From the NCBI GenBank assembly GCA_937138955.1, contig CAKZPJ010000499.1, positions 1 through 5,531 of the forward strand: a DNA stretch of 5,531 bases. The letters run 5' to 3'. Positions 1 through 5,531 of the stretch are shown here, in pieces; position 1 is the stretch's first letter, and each line of letters begins with the position of its first letter. Source of the DNA: an uncultured Flammeovirgaceae bacterium (GTDB lineage Bacteria > Bacteroidota > Bacteroidia > Cytophagales > Cyclobacteriaceae). The notes below the pieces were generated by a model that was not told the DNA's origin, did not search any database, and was given only the letters and a program-made list of their open reading frames with translations. The translations under genes were made by a program, and so were the position numbers.

Positions 1-1392
1 GACAATTTGAAATGCGTAGGCAGAGGATAGAAACCAAACCCCCATCATAAATGCTACAATAGTTTGGGGAGAAAGATCGGTAATTTTAGATAAGCCCACA
101 GGGTAGGTAAATAATTCGCCTAACGACATGCAAAGATACAGCAATAGAAGAAAGATGAAAGGCACCATTCCCTCGGCATTCGCCGAACCACCGCTTAAAG
201 ATAGTATGTAGTACCCTAATCCAAGAAAGGCAATGCCCATTGCAAACTTGTAAGGAGTACGCGGATTGATTCGTTTTTTAGATAGCCATACCCACAGAGC
301 TGACACCGGAATTGCAAACAAGATTATAAACAGTGGATTGAGCGCATTTGTAGCAGCTGCATTATTGAAAGGCCACACATTAAGGGTAACGTTACGATCA
401 GAAAACAGGGTTAAGATATTACCCGAAAGCTCGTGAAAACCCCAAAATAGTGTCATAAACACCGTAAGAAACATGGCAACTGCTAACTGCTTACGAGCCT
501 TGACATCAATATTAGACATGATGTAGGCAATGTAGCCTAAGATGAAGACACTTAGCGCGTAGAAAATTAGATTAACGATGGTTACTTTTCCTAAGAAGCT
601 CTCACCACCAGCGATGTACTGGTAAGAAGAGAGTAGAAGCGCAATAATGGGAACCGCCAGAAAAGCAATTGTCCAAACGAACGGCTCGGTTTTCAACCCA
701 AATCGCCGCTGCTCTAGTATAGCGGGGTCTCGGGGTAGTCCATGATCCATAAAAACCCCCTTCTTGGCTCCACGATAAAAAACGACTACGCCTACTAACA
801 TGCCTATACCGGCCAGACCAAAACCGTAGTGCCAACCGTAGGTTGCCCCTAACCAACCGCAAAGAATAGGCGAAATAAAAGCTCCAATATTAATTCCCAT
901 GTGAAAAATAGTGAAACCTGAGTCTTTTCGGGTATCGCCGTGGGGATACAGAGCCCCAACAAATGTAGAGATATTCGGCTTGAAAAAGCCGTTACCTACG
1001 ATGATAAAGGCCAAAGCCGAATAAAAGGCAATATTATTTTCAATAGCCAACACAAAATGACCAACGGCCATAAATATGCCCCCGAGCATAATTGATTTAC
1101 GATAGCCCAGTAGCTCATCGGCTACCTTACCGCCTATTAACGGAGAAGCATATACTAATGAACCGTACGAAGAATATACAATAGCCGAAATTGTGTCGCG
1201 ATTGGATAGTGCCTCAAACACTTGCTCTACCATGTAGAGTGTTAATAGTGCTCGCATTCCGTAAAAACTGAACCGTTCCCAGAGTTCAGCAAAGAAAAGA
1301 TAAAATAGGCCTTTAGGATGGCCAAACATTTGGGGGGGAACCGCATCGGAAGGTGTTTTTAGGTAGTTCTCTTCAGCAGTAGTGTCGGCCAT
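1..1392 (-). CDS. POT/PTR2 family proton-coupled peptide transporter (MFS), C-terminus cut by window edge
   Basis: This is an inner-membrane major facilitator protein of the proton-dependent oligopeptide transporter family, whose members usually import di- and tripeptides with protons. I translated it by hand: 464 codons are open from the ATG at 1392-1390 to the left edge with no stop. Family proteins usually have about 450-580 residues, so roughly the last one or two helices are missing. Visible family motifs are the proton-coupling ExxER in helix 1 (E36, E39, R40, followed by FYG 43-45), GGKVADELLGYRKS (about 87-100), GNGFFKPNIS (133-142, with K138), the PTR2 signature region FHMGINIGA (163-171), FWGFHELSG (316-324) and GELFTYPVGLSKIT (425-438). 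Many hydrophobic segments alternate with short loops. Two motifs deviate from the usual form: His164 sits where the signature has an aromatic residue or Val, and HEL (320-322) replaces the common FEQ. The true substrate is therefore uncertain. The start is supported by the family-typical N-terminus. It is divergent from the cupin gene and is probably transcribed on its own or with genes to the left. Confidence 0.93.
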   Translation of the reverse strand, partial: MADTTAEENYLKTPSDAVPPQMFGHPKGLFYLFFAELWERFSFYGMRALLTLYMVEQVFEALSNRDTISAIVYSSYGSLVYASPLIGGKVADELLGYRKSIMLGGIFMAVGHFVLAIENNIAFYSALAFIIVGNGFFKPNISTFVGALYPHGDTRKDSGFTIFHMGINIGAFISPILCGWLGATYGWHYGFGLAGIGMLVGVVVFYRGAKKGVFMDHGLPRDPAILEQRRFGLKTEPFVWTIAFLAVPIIALLLSSYQYIAGGESFLGKVTIVNLIFYALSVFILGYIAYIMSNIDVKARKQLAVAMFLTVFMTLFWGFHELSGNILTLFSDRNVTLNVWPFNNAAATNALNPLFIILFAIPVSALWVWLSKKRINPRTPYKFAMGIAFLGLGYYILSLSGGSANAEGMVPFIFLLLLYLCMSLGELFTYPVGLSKITDLSPQTIVAFMMGVWFLSSAYAFQIV

Positions 1393-1423
1393 GTAGTTTG
1401 ATTCATTTTGGTTGTAAGTATGT

Positions 1424-1431
1424 CAAAAATA
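1424..1431 (-). promoter_or_regulatory. Candidate -7 promoter element for the POT transporter gene
   Basis: Read on the minus strand this is TATTTTTG, a full match to the Bacteroidota -7 consensus TAnnTTTG. It lies about 31 bases upstream of the transporter ATG, which would give a short leader of about 25 bases. No TTG is visible at the expected -33 distance, so the promoter is only half supported. The leader between it and the ATG has no Shine-Dalgarno sequence, which is normal for this phylum. Confidence 0.4.
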
Positions 1432-1437
1432 AGAATT

Positions 1438-1450
1438 ACTTTTAGAAAGT
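1438..1450. repeat. Short palindrome (5-bp arms) in the divergent transporter/cupin intergenic region
   Basis: ACTTT, a three-base centre TAG, then AAAGT forms a perfect interrupted palindrome. It sits just upstream of the candidate transporter -7 element, where a repressor or activator could act on either divergent gene. The arms are short and A/T-rich, so chance is a real alternative. The rest of the 1393-1536 intergenic region holds no gene and no convincing plus-strand promoter for the cupin. There is a TTTG at 1462-1465, but no good TAnnTTTG at the right distance. Confidence 0.25.
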
Positions 1451-1536
1451 CAGTAACTTCCTTTGGTCAGTAAAATTCAAATAATGGATATCGTCCTTTT
1501 CCTATACTCTAACATCAACTTAAAAGTTATTCAATC

Positions 1537-1872
1537 ATGCCAGTACTAAAGTATCGAGAAACCAAACCGGAACAAGTAGGTGAAGGAATTCAACGACGGC
1601 TGGTGCATACTAGCTCGCTAATGACGGCAGTATTAGATTTGAGCGGTGGTCCTAAAGCTGAGCCTGATCCATTTCATAGTCACCCTCACGAACAGAGTTG
1701 TTATTTAGCGGAAGGGGAAATTCTCTTTTTGATGGAAGGGGAAGAACCAGTGCAGCTACAGGCCGGTGATCTATTTTATGTTCCCTCCGGTAAACCCCAC
1801 GCTATTCAGTTACTGTCTGAGACCGCCCGCCTAGTGGATAGTTTCAGTCCGATCCGGGAAGACTTTCTATGA
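1537..1872 (+). CDS. Small single-domain cupin (Cupin_2-like) protein
   Basis: A 111-residue protein made almost entirely of one cupin beta-barrel. Motif 1 is visible around residues 46-60, with metal-ligand candidates His47, His49 and Gln53 (or Glu52), ending at the conserved Gly60. Motif 2 is GDLFYVPSGKPH (77-88), with the third ligand His88. This arrangement normally binds one divalent metal ion. The C-terminal stretch DSFSPIREDFL resembles many small stand-alone cupins whose tails read D-x-F-S-P-x-R-x-D. No signal peptide or membrane segment is seen, so it is probably cytoplasmic. Family members range from dioxygenases and isomerases to sugar-binding or regulatory proteins, and the sequence does not tell which reaction, if any, is catalysed. 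The ATG at 1537 is preceded by an A/T-rich leader without a ribosome binding site. It is the only plus-strand gene here: divergent from the transporter and convergent with cheB, with the last 6 bases overlapping the end of cheB. Confidence 0.88.
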   Translation: MPVLKYRETKPEQVGEGIQRRLVHTSSLMTAVLDLSGGPKAEPDPFHSHPHEQSCYLAEGEILFLMEGEEPVQLQAGDLFYVPSGKPHAIQLLSETARLVDSFSPIREDFL

Positions 1873-2958
1873 CTGGAGATTACCAGCCCAACTCAATACC
1901 ACTGAAGATATTTTGAGTAAGGGTATTACTCTATCAGCCGCTTGCAATTTGATCGCCTCTTTTGGCATGCCAAACACTACACTACTAGCTTCGTCCTGAG
2001 CTATGGTTTTACCACCAGCTTTTTTCATCTCTAATAAACCTTTAGCGCCATCGGCTCCCATACCGGTTAGTAGCACCCCAATGCTATTTTTACCTACGTA
2101 CTTTGCTACAGAATCAAATAAAACGTCTACCGATGGCCGATGCCGGTTTACCAGATTACCGCTATCCACCTTTACAAAATAACGAGCTCCACTACGTTTA
2201 ACTCGCATATGGTAGTTCCCGGGGGCAATTAAGACTGTACCCGGAATAATCGGATCGCCGTTTTTGGCTTCTTTCACCGTGACCCGGCATATCGTGTTCA
2301 ACCTCTCGGCAAACGACTTAGTAAACTGGGCGGGCATGTGCTGAACAATCACCGTACCCGGTGCATCGTAGGGAAGTCCTTCTAAGAAAATCCTGAGTGC
2401 TTCGGTTCCTCCTGTAGAAGCGCCCACCGCCACAACAGTATTTGTTGTCTTTAACATACTTCCGCCTTTAGCAGTAGATAGCTTGGGCGGTAAAGGGGGT
2501 GTTCCTTCTTTGACTTTCTTTTCCTGGCTTTGCCGGTACGAGATACGGTTTACCTGTGCCAGTGAAGCCGCCATTACGGTGTCGCAAATTTCTATACTAG
2601 CTTCTTCTAGGGCTACTTTATTATTCCCAATCTTTGGCTTACAAAGAATCTCTACGGCTCCGTGTTGTAAAGCTTGAAATGCGGTGGACGACCCCCTTTC
2701 GGTAAGACTGGAAATTACTACTACCGGGATTGGATGTTGAGCCATCAGGGTTTTTAGGAAGGTAATTCCATCCATTCGGGGCATTTCAATGTCTAGGGTG
2801 ATTACGTCGGGAAGGTTTTTCTTGATAATTTTGACAGCATAGTAGGGGTTGGATGCTGTGCCAATAACCTCTAAGCGAGCATCCAGGCTGATTATTTTAT
2901 CAAGTGTTTGCCTAATAACCGCCGAATCATCTATAATCAACACTTTGCATTTTTTCAT
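1867..2958 (-). CDS. cheB: Chemotaxis response regulator protein-glutamate methylesterase CheB
   Basis: CheB removes methyl groups from glutamates of chemoreceptors (and in many species deamidates receptor glutamines), giving adaptation when CheA phosphorylates it. The protein has 363 residues, a normal length. The N-terminal receiver domain (about 1-120) has the acidic pocket D10/D11, phospho-acceptor D56 in LDIEMPRMDG, Ser83 and Lys107 in CKPK. A charged, proline-containing linker follows (about 120-170, with TPPLPPK near 153-159). The C-terminal methylesterase domain (about 174-355) has the nucleophile Ser181 in VGASTGG, His207 in VQHMP and Asp303 in TGMGADG, the complete Ser-His-Asp triad. 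It is cytoplasmic. The ATG at 2958 gives a receiver starting directly at the first beta strand. There is no Shine-Dalgarno sequence. It is the third gene of the cheY-cheA-cheB cluster, 76 bases after cheA, and probably cotranscribed, since no good promoter is seen in the gap. Its stop overlaps the convergent cupin gene. Confidence 0.97.
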   Translation of the reverse strand: MKKCKVLIIDDSAVIRQTLDKIISLDARLEVIGTASNPYYAVKIIKKNLPDVITLDIEMPRMDGITFLKTLMAQHPIPVVVISSLTERGSSTAFQALQHGAVEILCKPKIGNNKVALEEASIEICDTVMAASLAQVNRISYRQSQEKKVKEGTPPLPPKLSTAKGGSMLKTTNTVVAVGASTGGTEALRIFLEGLPYDAPGTVIVQHMPAQFTKSFAERLNTICRVTVKEAKNGDPIIPGTVLIAPGNYHMRVKRSGARYFVKVDSGNLVNRHRPSVDVLFDSVAKYVGKNSIGVLLTGMGADGAKGLLEMKKAGGKTIAQDEASSVVFGMPKEAIKLQAADRVIPLLKISSVVLSWAGNLQS

Positions 2959-2991
2959 ATGTTAATACTAGATTACTCTATTCAAGTAGTT

Positions 2992-3010
2992 GGTTATGAG
3001 CGATATAACC
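2992..3010. repeat. Stem-loop in the cheA-cheB gap, proximal to cheB
   Basis: GGTTAT and ATAACC form a perfect 6-bp inverted repeat around a 7-base loop, within the 76-base gap between cheA and cheB and about 33 bases before the cheB start. In cluster RNA it could form a hairpin. No T-run follows on the minus strand, so it is not a standard intrinsic terminator. It could be an mRNA processing or stability element, or chance. Confidence 0.3.
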
Positions 3011-3013
3011 TTA

Positions 3014-3042
3014 CTAACTAAAGAATAAGCCTGATTAGTTAG
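3014..3042. repeat. Stem-loop overlapping the cheA stop codon
   Basis: CTAACTAA and TTAGTTAG form a perfect 8-bp inverted repeat separated by 13 bases. Read on the minus strand, the 5' arm contains the last codons of cheA and its TAA stop, so the hairpin would begin inside the coding region. The stem is A/T-rich and lacks a following T-run, so it would be weak as a terminator. It directly neighbours the second hairpin at 2992-3010. Confidence 0.35.
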
Positions 3043-5080
3043 CGTATTGATCCAAGAGCTTATTTGTATCAAGGACTAGTGCTATATTCCCGTCTCCTAA
3101 AATGGTACTTCCAGATAGATAATCTTGTTGATTATACATTCTACCCAATGGCTTTAGTACTGCTTGTATTTCACCCATTACTTCGTCTACTATAATACCT
3201 TTAGTTTCTTCCCCATTCTGCACATTAATAACCGAAACATGTTCAGGTTGACTATGGTGAAGACCAAAAGCATCTCGAATAGAAAGTACTGGGAGCTGTT
3301 TATCGGCAATAATTAGCGTTTTGAGATACTTTTCATTTAAGTTTGTTTCGGCAAACGGAACTTCATCAATTCTTTGCACTAAATTGAGGGGTAACACAAA
3401 GTAGGAGCCATCAACTTCAGTAAGCAATCCATCCAATATAGATAATGACATTGGTAAGCGGATAATCATCGTGGTTCCCACACTGATCTCAGACTGAATA
3501 GTAATATCTCCTCGCACCTCACGAATTTTCTTCTTCACTACATCCATACCCACTCCCCGACCCGATACATCGGTTACTTTTTCGGCAGTAGAAAACCCTG
3601 GTTTGAACAATAGCTCGAACGTATCTTCAACAGATAATTGCTCTTCAGCTCCGATGAGTCCTTTCTGAACTGCCTTGGAAAGGATTTTTGCGGGATCTAT
3701 CCCCCGGCCATCATCCCGAATCTCAATATAAATATTTGCACCGGAATGATAGGCCTTAAGCGTAATGGTTCCTTTCGCGGGCTTTCCCATTTTTTCCCGC
3801 TCCTCAGCTGTCTCTAACCCGTGATCCATACAATTCCTTAGAATGTGAATTAACGGATCGGATAATGCTTCAATAATTGTTTTGTCCAGTTCAGTATCAA
3901 CCCCTTCCGTAATAAAATCGACTTCTTTACTCAATTCCTGACCTAAGGAACGAATCAACCTTTTTAAACGAACAGTGATCGTTTCTAGAGGCAGTAGACT
4001 GATATTGAATATGGTATCTCTTAAATTACTGGCAATTAGATCTAGACTTTCCGTAGCGGTTTGCAGTTCAGGTATTCTGTGGTTTTCTGAAATTGACTGC
4101 AAAGAGGCTTGCATGGTAACTAATTCACTCACCAAGTTCACTAACTGATCTACTTTTTGGGTAGCAACCTTAATATTAGCTGTGCCTTGGTCTTTCTTGT
4201 TTTTGACTTCTTCGGGCCGTGACTCCGTAGTTTCTATTTCCGCAAGTCGCCTATCCCTAATTTCAGCTAGTAGCAGATTTACGTATTCCTGTAACTTTTC
4301 TATATCAACTGGAGTCTCGCTATTTTCTATCTCAATAGTTTTGTCAACAAACTGCTGTTCAGCAAGAATATTAAAGTTAGCCAGTTTATGAATCTCAACA
4401 GTGCATTCATCCTCCACAAAGATAAACTGATCTTTCAGCTCATCAGCCGTTGTGGAGGTAGCAATATATATGTCCCAATAGCTAATATTCTCATCTACCT
4501 TAGTGATTGGGTGTTCCGTTACCCTATGCTTACCTTGTTCGATCAAATCTTCAATTACAAAAGCTATTGGATGGCCTTCATCCTTATTAATAGATTCATT
4601 CGGTCGAACAATTATGTAATAAGTATTAATCGTTTCTTTTTCATTTTTGCTATCAACCTGTAATGCCGCCGCAACTTGTTCGCCTTTCCGTTTACGTTCA
4701 ATTTCAAGAACTACTTCTTGTATCTGCTCATTTAATTGTTGATGTGCAGTTTGATTAGCTATGCTGGTGATTTCAGAATCTTCTAGAATTGCGTAGATAT
4801 GATCTACCGATTTAAAAGTAAGTTCTAGTACCAGGTTATCGATCTGGATCTCCTTATTACGAATAGCATCATAGATTGTCTCAATGTCGTGAGTAAAACT
4901 ACCTATCTTTTCGTAACCAAACATATTGGCAGCTCCTTTGATAGTATGCATTACCCGGAATATCTCCTCTATAATTTCACCATCATCAGGATTAGCTTCT
5001 AAGGATAATAGCGCCGTTTCCAACTGATTCAATAAATCTTTGGCGTCTTCAAAGAAAGATTGTTTGAACTCATCCATCAT
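3035..5080 (-). CDS. cheA: Chemotaxis histidine kinase CheA
   Basis: The central kinase of the chemosensory pathway. It autophosphorylates on a histidine when bound to receptors and CheW, then passes phosphate to CheY and CheB. Domains in the 681-residue protein are as follows. P1/Hpt (about 1-125) has phosphorylated His45 in HTIKG and a supporting Glu67. A P2-like region (about 152-240), probably for response-regulator docking, includes WDIYIATS (202-209) and a DQFIFVEDE stretch (217-225). A charged linker (about 245-300) comes next. The P3 dimerisation helices (about 303-375) include the LRDTIFNISLLPL turn. The P4 ATPase domain (about 376-543) has the N-box (N416 in ILRNCMDHGLE), G1 box DDGRGI (456-461), F-box region 488-498 and G2 box GRGVGMD (507-513). 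The P5 CheW-like domain is about 544-681. All catalytic boxes are intact. The start overlaps the cheY stop (ATGA). A second in-frame ATG follows at once (5077-5075), so the protein may begin at Met1 or Met2. It is cytoplasmic and acts at receptor arrays. Confidence 0.97.
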   Translation of the reverse strand: MMDEFKQSFFEDAKDLLNQLETALLSLEANPDDGEIIEEIFRVMHTIKGAANMFGYEKIGSFTHDIETIYDAIRNKEIQIDNLVLELTFKSVDHIYAILEDSEITSIANQTAHQQLNEQIQEVVLEIERKRKGEQVAAALQVDSKNEKETINTYYIIVRPNESINKDEGHPIAFVIEDLIEQGKHRVTEHPITKVDENISYWDIYIATSTTADELKDQFIFVEDECTVEIHKLANFNILAEQQFVDKTIEIENSETPVDIEKLQEYVNLLLAEIRDRRLAEIETTESRPEEVKNKKDQGTANIKVATQKVDQLVNLVSELVTMQASLQSISENHRIPELQTATESLDLIASNLRDTIFNISLLPLETITVRLKRLIRSLGQELSKEVDFITEGVDTELDKTIIEALSDPLIHILRNCMDHGLETAEEREKMGKPAKGTITLKAYHSGANIYIEIRDDGRGIDPAKILSKAVQKGLIGAEEQLSVEDTFELLFKPGFSTAEKVTDVSGRGVGMDVVKKKIREVRGDITIQSEISVGTTMIIRLPMSLSILDGLLTEVDGSYFVLPLNLVQRIDEVPFAETNLNEKYLKTLIIADKQLPVLSIRDAFGLHHSQPEHVSVINVQNGEETKGIIVDEVMGEIQAVLKPLGRMYNQQDYLSGSTILGDGNIALVLDTNKLLDQYAN

Positions 5081-5448
5081 TTAAGGGCATATTCGATACG
5101 GGAAAGAAAATTAGATAATTTGTAAGGCTTTGTAACCCAGGCAGATAACCCCAACTCTTTAGCTTCGCGCATCTTGGTGGGTTCAGACTCAGTAGTTAGA
5201 AAAATTACTGGTTTTTCTTTCGTAGCTGCTGTGCTTCTAATCTTTTTCAGCAGCTCCATACCATTCATTTCCGGCATATTAAAATCTGTTAATATCAGAT
5301 CGATTTTTTCCAAATCTTGCTCCAGAGTTTCAAATGCTTCCTTTCCGTTCACAGCAGACAGCGTTTTGTAACCCTTCTGGTTTAAAGTTTTGCACAAAAA
5401 ATCACGGATACTACCGAAATCATCTACGACTAATATTGTTTTACTCAT
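5077..5448 (-). CDS. cheY: Single-domain response regulator, CheY-like
   Basis: A 123-residue stand-alone receiver domain with no output domain, the form typical of CheY. It is phosphorylated by CheA and acts by binding a partner protein. The acidic pair is D9/D10 in VVDDF, the phospho-acceptor is D55 in LTDFNMP, the switch Thr is T85 in FLTTES, and the conserved Lys is K107 in TKPY. The aromatic switch position (Tyr106 in the Escherichia coli protein) is Trp104 here. It is the first gene of the cluster, and its TGA stop overlaps the cheA start. This tight coupling argues that it is the cognate partner of this CheA. The ATG at 5448 is preceded by an A/T-rich leader without a Shine-Dalgarno sequence. 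Its target is unknown from the sequence: a flagellar switch is only one option, and unlikely if this is a non-flagellated Bacteroidota member. Because the name cheY rests on domain form and context, a phosphate-sink or other regulatory role remains possible. Confidence 0.92.
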   Translation of the reverse strand: MSKTILVVDDFGSIRDFLCKTLNQKGYKTLSAVNGKEAFETLEQDLEKIDLILTDFNMPEMNGMELLKKIRSTAATKEKPVIFLTTESEPTKMREAKELGLSAWVTKPYKLSNFLSRIEYALK

Positions 5449-5485
5449 GATTGATTAATACTTATATAAACTATAAACAAAACTG

Positions 5486-5513
5486 CAATTTTATCGCTAT
5501 TTAATCTCACCAA
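5486..5513 (-). promoter_or_regulatory. Candidate Bacteroidota-type promoter for the cheY-cheA-cheB cluster
   Basis: On the minus strand TTG (5513-5511), a 17-base spacer and TAAAATTG (5493-5486) resemble the -33/-7 promoter of this phylum, with one mismatch to TAnnTTTG. It ends 37 bases before the cheY ATG, leaving a leader of about 30 bases. The region 5449-5531 has no gene and is strongly A/T-rich, as expected for a promoter. Further upstream control lies outside the window. Confidence 0.42.
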
Positions 5514-5531
5514 CTTTTTGTTAATGTTAGT

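Noticed and set aside
602..862. Minus-strand open frame of 86 codons
   Set aside because: It lies within the transporter gene in another frame. Its product is rich in Arg, Ser and Trp with no family resemblance, while the transporter frame carries clear conserved motifs through the same bases.
1517..1528. AACTT-AA-AAGTT palindrome just upstream of the cupin ATG
   Set aside because: The arms are short and almost wholly A/T in an A/T-rich leader. It is likely chance, and nothing ties it to a regulator.
1860..1900. Possible terminator between cupin and cheB
   Set aside because: The coding regions overlap, and no stem-loop with a T-run is visible at this point on either strand.
2483..2677. Plus-strand open frame of 64 codons opposite cheB
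   Set aside because: It is antisense to the receiver/linker part of CheB, with no recognisable protein features and no promoter or leader signals.
2959..3034. Possible separate promoter for cheB
   Set aside because: No TAnnTTTG with an upstream TTG at a suitable distance was found on the minus strand, so cotranscription with cheA is the simpler reading.
4182..4663. Two consecutive plus-strand open frames (69 and 91 codons) opposite cheA
   Set aside because: Both are antisense to the CheA P2-like and linker region. The products look Ser-, Ile- and Phe-rich, as expected from the complement of a charged coding sequence.
5174..5371. Plus-strand open frame of 65 codons opposite cheY
   Set aside because: The hydrophobic, Ser-rich product could be taken for a small membrane protein, but it is the complement of a well-conserved receiver domain and has no independent support.
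1..5531. tRNA, rRNA, CRISPR arrays, insertion sequences, integration sites
   Set aside because: No clover-leaf-like segments, regularly spaced direct repeats, transposase motifs or terminal inverted repeats were seen. Nearly all of the window is explained by five protein genes.

Overview
The window looks like chromosomal DNA from a member of the Bacteroidota, probably a Cytophaga-like (Cytophagales) lineage. Three things point there. Starts are preceded by A/T-rich leaders without a Shine-Dalgarno sequence. There are matches to the Bacteroidota promoter pattern (TTG, a spacer of about 17-23 bases, then TAnnTTTG). The proteins also have the flavour of that phylum, in particular the POT transporter and the CheA with an extra region between its Hpt and kinase domains. 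This assignment is inference, since no marker gene is present.

Layout, left to right. Positions 1-1392 (minus strand) hold the first 464 codons of a proton-dependent oligopeptide (POT/PTR2) family transporter whose C-terminal end lies beyond the left edge. A 144-base divergent intergenic region (1393-1536) follows, with a possible minus-strand -7 element and a short palindrome. Positions 1537-1872 (plus strand) hold a small single-domain cupin. It converges on, and overlaps by 6 bases, the 3' end of a three-gene minus-strand chemosensory cluster. In transcription order, right to left, that cluster is cheY (5448-5077), cheA (5080-3035) and cheB (2958-1867). cheY and cheA overlap by 4 bases. 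A 76-base gap containing one hairpin, with a second one straddling the cheA stop codon, separates cheA from cheB. The last 83 bases (5449-5531) carry a plausible promoter for the cluster.

How the genes work together. CheA is the histidine kinase that would take signals from receptors and phosphorylate both the single-domain response regulator CheY (output) and the receiver domain of CheB (adaptation by receptor demethylation). All catalytic and phosphorylation residues that can be checked are present in all three proteins. Receptor (MCP), CheW and CheR genes are not in the window and must be encoded elsewhere if the pathway is complete. If the organism is a non-flagellated member of the Bacteroidota, the output would be gliding, pilus-based movement or a non-motility process rather than a flagellar switch; the sequence does not decide this. 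The transporter and the cupin appear unrelated to the chemosensory genes.

No mobile element, CRISPR array, tRNA or rRNA was seen. I found no convincing new system; the findings are modest points of structure and divergence in known families.
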